Part shown: positions 10,259-20,749 of the stretch, one piece after another
How the letters are laid out: each line of letters starts with the position of its first letter
How positions within the stretch are numbered: position 1 is the stretch's first letter
Source: Hydrangea macrophylla
Lineage: Eukaryota > Streptophyta > Magnoliopsida > Cornales > Hydrangeaceae
Direction of reading: 5' to 3'
Assembly (NCBI GenBank): GCA_033977485.1
Contig: CM066998.1
Coordinates: 28,831,501 to 28,895,500, forward strand
DNA length: 64,000 nt
Notes under the pieces: generated by a model
What the model saw: only the letters and a program-made list of their open reading frames with translations
What the model was told of the DNA's origin: nothing
The model's database searches: none
Made by a program: the position numbers and the translations under genes

Positions 10259-11190
10259 CTAAACTTCCAACACGAAAACTTCTTCTTCTTCCATTGCTTC
10301 GAACACCACCAGATCTTTGAGATTGGACTCCAAACTTGACAATTCCCGTTCCCAAAATAATCTGAAAGCGGCAAGAGTATCATTCAGCATGTCTGGAGTT
10401 GCTAGAGAATGAGGTGTGCACATGAGAGGAGACTGCGGTGGAGACATAGATAATGATGTGAAAATCCGCAGTTGTTCTTCCTCTTGCGGTGGAGTGCCAG
10501 GAGACTGCGTGCGAGCCCCATGGAACAGCTGATGTGGAAGGAACACCGGAATACCATTGAGAAACATAGTGACAATCCTGGACAAGGAAACGACAAAAGT
10601 CAAACAAACCGAGATTAAGATAATGGAACACAAGAAACAAGGATTAAACATGAAAAGAAAACAAAGAACAGGACCAAATAAAAAGAAAAGTGACTAGGTT
10701 CCAACCTCACTATTGGCATAGATTCCCAAAATGCACTAGCTGGTAAGGGGCATTGGAGCCTGAATAGTAGAAAGCTCAGGTACACATAGCGGTATGGGAC
10801 CAACTCGGGAACAAGGAAGTCGTCAACAAAAACAAAAACTGCATTGTGACGTTCCGGGACGACATCCTGGAGGTTATGATCTTCCCATGGCTCCCACATA
10901 TCATCATTTTCCCATTGTGCCATGAGTGCATCATCCACCATTCTTCCCATGTACAGGTCTTCTTCCTCATCCACCTCATCGTCATCATGAAATTCCATAT
11001 TTTCATATGGATTGATGTCAAGGAGGGCCGGTGGGTATGGAAGGTACCCTTGGGCAGCATCAATGAGAGTGTGAACTTCAGGGTCTTGATGAAGCAAGGG
11101 GCAGGGTGTGAGTTCACCCTCGGTCCAGGTGCCACAACGACATTCGGAATCAGACCATGAACCGATAGAATGAACATCATCACCTCGCAT
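10259..11190 (-). pseudogene. Small ORFs of unknown function between integrase and env-position ORF
   Basis: A 191-codon frame (11190-10615) starts MRGDDVHSIGSWSD, has a strongly acidic middle (DDDEVDEEEDLYMG) and ends in a hydrophobic tail. A second frame (10651-10259) follows, P/S-rich and with an acidic C-terminus. On the minus strand a possible donor (ATA-GTGAGG, near 10714) and acceptor (CTTGTCCAG, near 10578) could join them and remove the hydrophobic tail. I recognise no family. They may be an early exon of a spliced env-region transcript, or simply leader ORFs. Codon quality is uncertain. Confidence 0.35.
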
Positions 11191-11347
11191 TTATGCACCT
11201 GTAATTGAGTAGTTCAAGGTGTAGCGGATTAGAACGAGATAACAAACGTAAAAGAACGAACAAAGAATTAAAAACAAAAAAAAAGAGAAATTAAAATGCA
11301 GGGCAAGATAAGGAATACAACAACAATATGGAACTCCACTTTGGATT

Positions 11348-12592
11348 TTAAGTGGGAGAATAGTTGGGCTCATCCAGCTGGATGTGCTCAACTTCAGTTT
11401 GGAAGTTCTCCAATAACGGTTTCAACCTCTGGCCATTGACCTTGAAACTATCATCGTTCTTTGGATTGACGAGCTCAACCGCCCTGTGTGGAAAGACAGT
11501 TTTTACAATGAACGGGCCTGTCCAACGGGAACGGAGTTTTCCTGGGAAAAGGTGGAGGCGAGAGTCATACAGCAAAACTTTCTGCCCCGGCTCAAATGAT
11601 TTACGAAAGATCGTACGATCGTGGCGAGCCTTCAACCTTTCCTTATGCAACCTTGCAGAGTCATACGCATCTCGTCGTATTTCCTCTAGCTCTGCAAGTT
11701 GGAGCTTGCGTAACTGAGCTCCCTCTTGGATATCAAAGTTCAATGAGCGCGTCGCCCAGTAAGCTTTATGTTCAATTTCAACAGGGAGGTGGCAAGCTTT
11801 CTCGTAAACCAATCTATACGGGGACATACCTAGATTCGTCTTGTAGGCAATACGGTATGCCCATAAAGCGTCGGTCAGCTTGTATGCCCAGTCCTTTCGG
11901 TTGGAGCTAACCGTCTTTTCGAGAATATGCTTGATTTCTCGGTTAGCCAATTCTGCTTGCCCATTCGACTGTGGATGATAAGCAAGAGCAATTTTATGGT
12001 GGACTCCGTATTTCTTGAGAAGTGACTCCAAAGGCCTATTGCAGAAATGCTTGCCTTGGTCACTTAGTAAAGCTTTCGGAGTTCCAAAATGAGACAAGAT
12101 ATGCTCTCTTAGAAAGGACATGACCGTTCTGTGGTCATTGCATCTCGTTGGTATTGCTTCAATCCATTTTGACACATACTCTACAGAAAGGAGTATGTAT
12201 TCACAGTTATTAGACTTGGGAAATGGGCCCATAAAATCTATGCCCCAACAATCGAATATCTCAATTGTGATGATAGGGGTTAAAGGCATAGAATTCCTTT
12301 TAGAAATAGTTCTAAGATTTTGACAGCGTTGGCATGTCTTGCAAAAGGAATACACATCTTTAAAAATTGTAGGCCAGTAGAAACCGCTTTGTAGAACTTT
12401 TTGTGCGGTCTTTTGTGAAGCGAAGTGGCCACCGCATGCCTCAGAATGGCATGATGCTAAAATTACGGTTATATCCTCATTGGGGACGTAGCGCCTGATA
12501 ACCTGATCAGCACAGTACTTGAAAAGATATGGGTCATCAAAAAAAAATGACGCGCGAACGAGAGGAACCATTTTTTGACTTGGTTTGACCAA
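11348..12592 (-). pseudogene. pol: Athila-B integrase
   Basis: The 414-codon frame encodes a complete Ty3/gypsy integrase. The N-terminal zinc-binding motif uses H49, H56, C84 and C87 (CHSEACGGH ... CKTCQRC). The catalytic triad is D119 (GIDFMGPF), D178 (LLSDQGKHF) and E214 (NGQAELANREI), with the classic 35-residue gap between D178 and E214. The C-terminal part has FEPGQKVLLYDSRLHLFPGKLRSRW..GPF, the GPY/F-type domain. It inserts the cDNA into the genome. The natural start is not the first ATG: the frame should continue from RNase H, but a homopolymer indel near 12570-12575 (run of T on the plus strand) separates them. The domain itself has no internal stop. Confidence 0.92.
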
Positions 12593-12984
12593 TGATTCGG
12601 GGTTTCTCTCGTGACAAGGTAGTTCACGATATCAGCATACCAAGGCAGACCACTTACTGCCAGTAACTGTTCGTCCGGGAACTCATCCTTAATGGATTGG
12701 GATTCAGAATTATTGACAAAATTCAATCGTGACAAATGGTCTGCAACCACATTCTCTACTCCTTTCTTATCTTTGATTGTTATATCAAACTCTTGGAGTA
12801 AGAGTATCCAGCGAATTAGCCGTTGTTTAGCGTCTTTCTTAGACAGCAGATACTTGAGGGCCGAGTGATCTGTAAAACAGACGATTGGTGACCCTATCAG
12901 ATAAGACCTAAACTTATCCAAGGCGAATACTACAGCCAACAGCTCCTTTTCAGTAGTCGTATAATTTATTTGAGCTTCATTCAA
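12593..12984 (-). pseudogene. pol: Athila-B RNase H and RNase H-integrase linker
   Basis: This frame starts [20 protein letters not shown], contains the RNase H acidic-site context ([12 protein letters not shown]), and runs through [15 protein letters not shown], the hallmark end of the RNase H/connection region in Athila. It is cut from the RT part by a TGA at about 12985-12987. It passes out of frame into the integrase near 12570. Confidence 0.88.
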
Positions 12985-13653
12985 AGTTCAGCTGGCATAG
13001 TATATCACATATGGCTTACTGTCCTTTCTCTGGCCTAGGACCGCGCCAATGGCGTAATCACTAGCATCGCACATTAATTCGAAAGGCAAACCCCAGTCGG
13101 GTGCCTGTATTATAGGTGCGGTGGTGAGGAGCTCTTTTAGATCCTCGAAGGACTTTTGGCAACTTTCTGACCACTCGAATGGTGCATCTTTGACAAGAAG
13201 TTGACAAAGAGGTCGAGAGATTGCACTGAAGTTCTGGTTAAACCGATGGTAAAATCCCGCATGCCCCAAGAACGAACGAATGTCTCTCACTGTACGGGGG
13301 ACAGGTAGATTTGAGATTATGTCGATTTTGGCCTTATCCACTTGGATTCCTTCATCAGAGATTATATGGCCGAGGACTATTCCCTTAGTCACCATAAAGT
13401 GACACTTTTCCCAATTCAAAACTAGGTGTTTATCCTCACATCGCATTAATAAATGCTCGAGATTGCTGAGGCAATCTTCAAAGCTATGGCCAAACACTGA
13501 AAAATCATCCATGAAGACTTCAAGGATGTGTTCGACCATGTCACTGAATATGCTTAGCATACACCGCTGAAAGGTAGTCGGTGCATTACATAAGCCAAAC
13601 GGCATTCGACGGTAGGCAAATGTACCAAATGGACAAGTGAATGTGGTTTTTTC
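12985..13653 (-). pseudogene. pol: Athila-B RT, C-terminal half
   Basis: The frame from 13605 carries MPFGLCNAPTTFQRCML, the intact catalytic box FMDDFS (about 13503-13512), the thumb (GHIISDEGIQVDKAKID, SFLGHAGFYHRF) and the start of RNase H (FELMCDASDYAIGAVLGQR). It is joined to the N-terminal half through a TAG at about 13654, at a glutamine position (PED*EKTTF). Confidence 0.9.
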
Positions 13654-14259
13654 CTAATCTTCAGGAGCAATTTCAATTTGGTTATATCCACTATAGCCAT
13701 CCAAAAAGCAGTAATACTTGTGACCTGCCACACGTTCTAGCATTTGATCCATGAATGGCAAAGGAAAATGGTCTTTTCGGGTCACAGTATTCAACTTTCT
13801 GTAGTCAATACACATCCTCCATCCAGTGGGGACACGTGTTGGTACCAATTCACCATCTTTGTTTGGGATGACCGTTATGCCTGCTTTCTTTGGAACCACT
13901 TGGGTTGGACTGACCCAAGGACTATCAGATATCGGATAAATCATCCCAACATCAAGTAGTTTGAGCACTTCCTTTTTAACTACTTCTTGCATGTTGGGAT
14001 TCAGACACCTTTGCATTTGTCTTGAAGGTCTAGCGTCTTCCTCCAGATATATCTTATGAGTGCATATGGATGGACTGATGCCTTTGAGGTCAGCAATCGT
14101 CCATCCCATAGCATTCTTATGCTTGGTCAGCATTTGCACTAGCTTACCTTCCTGCTCATGAGTTAAAACAGATGAAATGATCACAGGATACGTTTTTCCA
14201 GTCCCTAGGAATGCATATTTTAGCTCTTTGGGTAGCTCCTTTAACTCTAACTCCAGAAA
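13654..14259 (-). pseudogene. pol: Athila-B RT, N-terminal half, with protease-RT linker
   Basis: This segment contains YPISDSPWVSPTQVVPKKAG, the CIDYRKLNTVTRKDHFPLPF fingers motif and FLDGYSGYNQIEIAPED. It precedes the TAG noted for the C-terminal half. Upstream a further TAG near 14262 (PSSF*FLELE) separates it from the protease frame. All these stops sit at CAG or CAA positions by comparison with sister copies. Confidence 0.9.
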
Positions 14260-15567
14260 CTAAAAACTAGAAGGCATTGCCAACTTAGTTTTAGGAGGCA
14301 ATTGTTCATATGGCATTACCCACATGCATTCTGCTTTATCCTCCTCTATCGTATCCATCATAAGACACATCTGGTTCAGGTCAACATCCAATGGAGTTGA
14401 CTCTGCAGGCTGATAGATATCGCCAAATTGAGTCATCACAACTTCCAAAGGATCTTTGTAGTCGACCAAGTCAACTTCATCTTCAATGACTGTGTCAATG
14501 TAATGAATTTCTTCCTCATCATCGTATTCTTCAGGTTGGGGATTAGAAAAAATTTTGACATTCAATGTCATGTTCCCGAATATGATAGTCATGATACCAC
14601 TTCTAATCTTGATCGTGGCATCAATAGTGTTGAGGAATGGACGTCCAAAGATAACCGGGATGTGTGCACCAGGATTAGACACAGGTTCTGTTTCCAATAT
14701 CACAAAATCAACCGGAAAGACAAAAGAGTCTATTTGGACAAGGACGTCCTCTAACACCCCTCTAGGGTACTTCACAGATCTGTCTGCCAATTGCAAAGCG
14801 ACTTGGGTGGGTTTGAGTTCGCCCAACCCTAGCTGTTTATAGACTGAATATGGCAGCAGGTTCACGCTTGCTCCTAGATCGAGGAGTGCGTTATCTATCC
14901 TTTGATTCCCAATTCTACATGAGACCGTAAGTGTACCGGGGTCTTTGAGTTTCGGAGGCAACTCATTTTGAATGATCGCACTTGCTTGGCATGCAACATA
15001 AGCATGTTTCTTCACACTTTGCCTCCTCTTTACCGTGCATAGGTCTTTGAGATACTTAGCATAGGCCAGCACTTGCTTGATAGCATCTAGGAGTGGAAGG
15101 TTAATTTTGACTTGTTTAAACAATTCCAGAAACTCCTTATTCTTCGTCTCATTCTTGGGTTTCTTCAACCGTTGAGGATAAGGTGCAGGAAAAGGGCATT
15201 TTGGTGGTTCATCCTCAACAGACTCCTTTCCAGGCCTTTGCTCAACTTCTTCCTCTACTCTAGGAGCTTCAATGTTTGCCTTTATTGCCTCGTCATTAGT
15301 AGACGGCTCCTCCTCTTGAGTAGATGGTTGCTCAAGCTCATTATCCACCACTTCCTCCTCTTTGTACACTTCGGGTGTAGACAGAGGCATGCTTTTCTCT
15401 ATGATTTTTCCGCTTCTCAGCGTAGTCACGGCTTTAGCATGTTCTTGATTGTTAGGACCATTGTTATGTCCCTTGGGGTTCGAAAGTGGTTGGGCAGGGA
15501 ATGTTCCTCCTGAACCCTCTTGCCGTACATCTATCCTTTCTAACGTGGTAGACATTCTACTCATCAT
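14260..15567 (-). pseudogene. pol: Athila-B gag tail and aspartic protease
   Basis: This is a 435-codon frame. It begins with the gag tail (MMSRMSTTLERIDV) and crosses a long E-rich linker. The retropepsin-like domain has catalytic motif ALLDLGASVNLLPYS, QLADRSVKYPRGVLED and VIFGRPFLN. Frame continuity with gag is lost through a one-base deletion near 15592, just after the VPPHKKV motif. Confidence 0.9.
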
Positions 15568-15584
15568 CTGTATGAGTTGCTGCG

Positions 15585-16904
15585 TTAGATTGCATTAGCA
15601 AGTGGCTCTTCTTCTTGTACCTTCTTGTGTGGTGGCACATAGGTATTGGTCTGTGGTGCATTGGAGGGTTGAGCTTGGTTGTAGTTATTGGTTCTGTTTT
15701 GATTGTATTGCTGGGATGGCCTATTGTTTTGCCCTTGATATTGATTGTTGTTGTAGCGCTGCTGTTGATATTGATTTTGGGTCCCAGCATTATTTCTCCA
15801 ATCAAAACCGGGGTGATTCCATCTATTGTTACTTTGAAAGTTATTGTTGGAATTCCCCGCCCCTCGAAAACCGTGCATGGCGTTCATCTCTATAGGGGCC
15901 TGCTCTTGAAAATACGGCACATTGGGACAGTATTGAGTTGTATGTCCCAACATGTTGCATGTGCCGCATGGTTCCTCAGGCATAACCTGCCTAGAGCTCT
16001 CTCCTCGTATCCCTAGTTCTTCTACCTTCTTTGCCAGTTCTTCGTATTTATTCATCAGATGATCTTCACTTTTCAATTGGTACAAACTCTTATTTTCCAC
16101 ACTCGATATTTGAGTTCGAGGTGTATCTTCAGAGTTAGACCATTCATGAGCATGTTCAGCTAACCACTCGAAATGAGCTTCAGCCTCTTCGGTGTTCTTT
16201 CGAAGGAATGGTCCAGAGCTCATAGTTTCGACCAACTTCTTCGTTTCACCATTTAGTCCTTCATAAAAGTGACTGATGGTACGCCATTTCTCATATCCGT
16301 GGTGGGGACATGAGAGAAGCAAATCTTTGAAACGCTCCCAAGTTTGGGTGAAGGTTTCATTGCTCCTCTGCTTGTATGAACTTATTTGGCATTTTAGCTC
16401 TGTGGTCATGCGAGGTGGAAAGAATTTCTTCAAAAACACGGTGTTCATCGCATGCCATGTGAAGATTGAATTCGGTTTTAAGGTGAGTAACCACGCCTTC
16501 GCTTTATCCTTCAAGGTGAAGGGAAATAACATTAAGCGTGTCACATCTACAGGACAAGTTTGGGAGAATGTTTTACAAACATCCTCGAAATCCTTAACGT
16601 GTAGATATGCCTTCTCGCTTTCCATCCCATGAAATGTTGGGAGAAGTTGAATCATCCCATTGCGAAATTGAAATTCGCCAGCATGTGGAGGAATGAGAAT
16701 GCAAGGAGTAGGTGCGTGTTCTGGTTGCATGAGATCGCACAACGGACGTAGCGAATCATCAACTGGTACCACAACATTTTCACTATGTTCACTCTGATCG
16801 TCATCCATTGATTTAGTTGGAGTGGTGACAGGGTTACTAGAACTGGAAGAATTAGATGAATATAGAGGATTTCCGAAAATTCCGTGGACGGAACTATCGG
16901 ACAT
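15585..16904 (-). CDS. gag: Athila-B gag
   Basis: The frame of 439 codons is open from ATG 16904. It has an S/T-rich N-terminus (1-75), the Retrotrans_gag-type capsid domain (about 80-230; FHGMESEKAYLHVKDFEDVC, LFPFTLKDKAKAWLLTLKP, FFPPRMTTEL), a CCHC zinc knuckle at C313-C326 (CGTCNMLGHTTQYC) and an N/Q-rich tail. Gag forms the cytoplasmic virus-like particle and packages element RNA. The start is supported by its position about 110 bp downstream of the primer binding site and by the matching MSDNS start in Athila-C. The frame ends early by a one-base shift near 15592 relative to a continuous gag-pol, so only gag itself looks intact. Confidence 0.9.
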   Translation of the reverse strand: MSDSSVHGIFGNPLYSSNSSSSSNPVTTPTKSMDDDQSEHSENVVVPVDDSLRPLCDLMQPEHAPTPCILIPPHAGEFQFRNGMIQLLPTFHGMESEKAYLHVKDFEDVCKTFSQTCPVDVTRLMLFPFTLKDKAKAWLLTLKPNSIFTWHAMNTVFLKKFFPPRMTTELKCQISSYKQRSNETFTQTWERFKDLLLSCPHHGYEKWRTISHFYEGLNGETKKLVETMSSGPFLRKNTEEAEAHFEWLAEHAHEWSNSEDTPRTQISSVENKSLYQLKSEDHLMNKYEELAKKVEELGIRGESSRQVMPEEPCGTCNMLGHTTQYCPNVPYFQEQAPIEMNAMHGFRGAGNSNNNFQSNNRWNHPGFDWRNNAGTQNQYQQQRYNNNQYQGQNNRPSQQYNQNRTNNYNQAQPSNAPQTNTYVPPHKKVQEEEPLANAI

Positions 16905-17010
16905 AAATGAGAGAACCTAAGAAGATTGAAAACCTATAGAACTCAAAGAAAAAGGAAAACAGAAATAGATCAGGAAAGATTGAGGTAATCTAAGGAATCG
17001 ATCGTCACCG

Positions 17011-17028
17011 TCCCCGGCAACGGCGCCA
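17011..17028 (-). promoter_or_regulatory. Primer binding site of Athila-B (tRNA-Asp type)
   Basis: On the minus strand TGGCGCCGTTGCCGGGGA starts 6 nt after the LTR end. It is the usual Athila primer binding site, complementary to the 3' end of plant tRNA-Asp. It fixes the orientation and the 5' LTR boundary at 17035. Confidence 0.92.
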
Positions 17029-17034
17029 AAAACT

Positions 17035-18166
17035 TGACACACGAATAATCTTGTGTGCTCTTGTGCAATACCCAAGTGTAGGTAGACGTGCAAGTAGTAA
17101 CTGGTAAGACCAGGTCGATCCCACAGGGAAGGTGTTGATCTATTAACTTAGACTAAACTCAAAAGAAAGGAAAAAATTCAATAATATTTAAAAATAGTGC
17201 AGAACACAAAGTTCCACAAACTAAGACTACTAACAAAAGTAATTCAGATTAAACTAAAGAACTAATTAGCTAATTAAAGCAATATTCTAAAATAGGATTT
17301 AACTTTAAGAAGAAAGTGTTGGGATTACACGAATCCACAGTAATCTAACCATCTACCATGCAGTTACTTTGAAGCACTAAGGAGTATATTACCCACAGTT
17401 TTCCATATTTCTCTGAAAATAAATAATCCATAGCCCTTTCATGACCGGGACTATATCATCACAGTTAACTTGAAACATGTGAAAGCGGTTTAATTCAATA
17501 GTTAAGACTCGGACCTACAATGGTGTTAGCATTGAAAGTGGTTTGCAAAATGTATTGAAAGAAAATGCCTTAGGGCCTTGATTTTGAAAACTGTTTTGAC
17601 AAACTGAGCATTTAGGGACAGTATGATAATGAATCTCAAAGACAAAAGGTCCTGGAATACTGCAGGAAACATCCTCAAGAATCAGAGAGTTCGATCGATC
17701 GACGATCGTTCGATCGATCGAAAGCCTTCATCCCTCAATCGATCGAAATGTTCTTCGATCGCTTGACTATCTCTGGTTCGATCGATCGAATTACCTCCGA
17801 TCGATCGAACACAGGATTTATTCTGCTGCATGGCAGAGGCTGGAGATCACTATTTCATCGTGTTCTCCCAACCCTAGGACTACTCAGACATCGTCTGGAG
17901 TATCACAGAACGGTTTTTATCATATGAAAACATTAAGGCTTTGTTTGGATGTGAGTTTTTCATGAAAACTATGAAAATTAGTGATTTTAACTTATCTAGC
18001 ATACAAACTATGAGATTGAAGATTAAACTACGACTAACTAAGTACAGAATGTAAATAAAACAATAAATAAGTAACCTGGAATAATAAACTTGTATTAAAC
18101 TGTAAGAATCCGAGATCACAGCATAAACCTTGAATAAAAACCTACAAAACACCAAGAAAAACTCTC
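17035..18166 (-). repeat. 5' LTR of Athila-B, truncated
   Basis: It matches 4087-5218 of the 3' LTR almost base for base. At about 18166 it breaks off and continues as the sequence of a related but different LTR. About 500 bp, the U3 start including cluster II and the TATA box, is missing, so this element has lost its promoter. Confidence 0.9.
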
Positions 18167-19762
18167 TGTGTGCTCTTGTGTGCTATACCCAAGTGTAGGT
18201 AATCGTGCAAGTAGTAATCTGGTTAAGTCCAGGTCGATCCCACAGGGAAGGTGTTAAACTAATTACCTAGATTAATCTCAAACAAGGAAAATAAAATTCT
18301 ATATTTTAAAGAAATGTAGAACACAAAGTCCCACAATTTATCAACTACTAAAAATAATTAAACTAAAATAAACTAATTGCCAACTAATTAATCAAAGTGA
18401 TAATTTAAAATGTGTTTTTTTTAATTAAAAAGGAATACTGGGATTACACGAATCCACCGCGACCTAGCCATCTACCATGCATTTGCATTCAAGCTCAATG
18501 GAGCACATTTTCTACAGTATTCCGTATTTCTCTTAGGATAAAGAATCCATAGTCCTTTCATGACCAGGACTATGTCATCACATTTAAGTTTGAAATGCAC
18601 AAAAGTGGTTTGGTTCAATAGTTAGGACTCGCACCTACAATGGTGTTAGCATTGAGGGTGGTTTGCAAAAGGTATTGAAGAAAAATGCCTTAAGGCTTTA
18701 AGTTTAAAGACTGTTTTGACAAACTGAGCGTTTGGGGACAGTTTGATAACGAATCAGTAAAGCAGAAAGTCTAGGAATACTGCATAGAATGTCCTCAAGA
18801 ATCAAAGGGTTCGATCGATCGACGCGCTTTTGATCGATCGAACATCTTCTTCTCTCGATCGATCGAACTAACTTCGATCGCTCGACTATGTCTCTGGTCC
18901 GATCGATCAAACTAATCTCGATCGATCGAACACAGGAATTATTCTGCTATATGGCAGAGGCCTGATCGTGATCTCCCAACCTAGGGACTACTCAGACATG
19001 GTCTGGAGTGTCACAGTATTATTTTTAACGTAAAGGTTCATTAAGGATGCGTTTGTTTGCATTTTTAACATGAACATTATGTAAACTAATGGTGTAACTC
19101 TATTTAGCATGCAAAACATTAAATCCAACAGATTATGCTACTCTAAACTACTAACAGAATGTAAATAAAACAATACTAAGTAACCTGGAATAAAAATCTT
19201 GTATTAAACTATGAGAATAGCAATCCAAAAGCAATATCCAACCTCCAAGACCTACAAACACACATAAAACCTCTATCTCTCTCTCTAAAAACTGAAGAAA
19301 ACAATCTGGGGCCCTTAAGGACGTATACAATACGAATATATATAGCAGAGACCTAATGCTTAGGGTTAAGTTTCTCCTCTGCTGCGTGCGCGTAAAAATC
19401 TGATAAAAGGCATGTTCGATCGATCGAACAATTCTCGATCGATTGAACTCTTGGGGACTTCGATCGCTTGAACTTATCTTGATCGATCGAATGGTCTTCA
19501 ATCGCTCGAACTCTGTATTTCAACTTTTGATTGTCTTTATTAGAATTCAGCATCTCATTTTATCGTTATCTTTCAATTCTTCACACAGCAACTGTAGTCT
19601 GCACAAATTGCAACTAAAACACACAACTTATCATAAATTAATCAAAATGTGTATAAACTGGCGTTGTAATTCAAATTGTAGATAAATGGAGGAATTATAC
19701 ACTAAAACCATACATTTTCTTCTTTTAGCGTGGTTGTATTTTACAAATACCCCCGCTTGTCA
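18167..19762 (-). repeat. 5' LTR of Athila-A
   Basis: A diverged relative of the Athila-B LTR starts inside the homologous sequence (TGTGTGCTCTTGTG, missing the terminal 17 or so bases) and runs to the outer end TGACAAGCGGGGG on the minus strand at 19762. It holds palindrome clusters at 18810-18931 and 19413-19508 and a TATA-like run near 19335. By position it is the 5' LTR of the element whose body lies at 1-4086. Athila-B and a later deletion lie between them. Confidence 0.82.
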
Positions 19763-20296
19763 GTTTGTCCCTATTAATTAAGAAGCCTATGTCCATGTAT
19801 GTGTCATATCACTTACACTATAGTAAACCGGGGGCCTTTGGTGAACCAGCAGTAGGGGTGGAGCTACCAAAGACTGGCCAGGTGTATGCGTATGAATGTT
19901 GTGTAGCCGATATTCTGTAGAATAAGAATGCGATCCCCTTAAAGGGGTGAGTGATCTCTTTTATAGATACAAGAGACCACTCGTACAAGGTAAGTAGTCT
20001 GATTAGGCATTACAATCAAAATAGGGATCGGTTAGCACAAATCATGGAATTCCCTAATGTAGATAGGAAACTATCTAGGCTTCCCATTAGTCTTCTAGCT
20101 GGGACAGAAAACTATATAGAACCTTGTGGAGCAAGTTATGAGACATGCCCGGGCTGCGCCCAGTGTGGGTCCAAGTCAGGCGGTCCTAGATGGATAGCCC
20201 GGGATCGTTGTGTGGTGAGTACCATTACCGGATGACTCGGCATTCTTTGCTGAGTTGGCAGAAGCTGACTTTGATAGGATATTTTTGTACGTATCA
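19763..20296 (-). repeat. 3' LTR of Tat-1, truncated by Athila-A
   Basis: It aligns with 37418-37952 of the right LTR (for example the shared CCCTATTAATTAAGAAGCCT and GATCCCCTTAAAGGGG) and ends GTATCA at 20296. The first 59 bp of the LTR are absent and would lie beyond Athila-A, left of the window. Confidence 0.88.
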
Positions 20297-20312
20297 GCTG
20301 CCCCCCATTTTT
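20297..20312 (-). promoter_or_regulatory. Polypurine tract of Tat-1
   Basis: On the minus strand AAAAATGGGGGGCAGC directly abuts the 3' LTR start TGATACG. Composition and position are those of a PPT. Confidence 0.75.
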
Positions 20313-20687
20313 AAGGCTAAGCTGGTGCTGCATCGAATGAGGCTTGGAAATTAGCATAGCCCAGGAAGACTGTACGGTATAACTGTCCAGGATCGATCGT
20401 CTGTCTTGATCATCTGGTCAGCTAACTTGGGCTGGCAGCCCGGGCCCCAGACTGGTGACTTGGGGACCTGGGCTCCAGGTTGCCACATATCCAGCTGAAG
20501 TCAGCTCAGTCAGGATCCACCCAGGATGTAACCGAAAAGTCACATCGTAGCCAAGTTGTCACATCATGCATTGAATGCACATGCGTTTTGAGGCACCGCT
20601 TGGGCTACCCGAGGCGATAGCTGGCAGTGTTTGGCGGGAGTCGTGCAGGACTATTGGATCTAATTTGATCTAGACCGTCTGTACTAC

Positions 20688-20697
20688 CTATATAAGG
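20688..20697 (+). promoter_or_regulatory. TATA box of the Tat-1 antisense gene
   Basis: CTATATAAGG lies about 60 bp before the first ATG of the antisense gene. The related element Tat-2 has TATATATAAGGAGC at the equivalent place (minus strand, about 55261-55275). The block TATATAAGGARCAYTTGT is conserved between the two, suggesting a genuine core promoter distinct from the LTR. Confidence 0.6.
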
Positions 20698-20749
20698 AAC
20701 ACTTGTGCATTTTTGTTGTTCCTATTATCCATCTACCGAGTCTACCGAG

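Larger units (their letters stand above)
4087..18166 (-). mobile_element. Athila-B: near-complete Athila-type Ty3/gypsy retrotransposon
   Basis: In element orientation (right to left) the order is truncated 5' LTR 18166-17035, primer binding site 17028-17011, gag, protease, RT, RNase H, integrase, an env-position region with a long sense ORF, polypurine tract, and 3' LTR 5721-4087. The overlapping parts of the two LTRs are close, with about 25 mismatches counted by eye over roughly 1.13 kb, so this insertion is younger than Athila-A. It interrupts Athila-A gag. The target-site duplication cannot be confirmed because the right flank was deleted. Coding regions carry a handful of stops and single-base shifts. 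Confidence 0.9.

Noticed and set aside
10380..10640. Overlapping ORFs in three frames near 10.4-10.6 kb
   Set aside because: Only one can be real and none has a recognisable domain. I kept a single low-confidence entry for the region.
11348..16904. Endogenous pararetrovirus (caulimovirus-like) sequence
   Set aside because: Integrase with H2C2 and DDE motifs, LTRs and an Athila-type gag place it firmly in Ty3/gypsy LTR retrotransposons.
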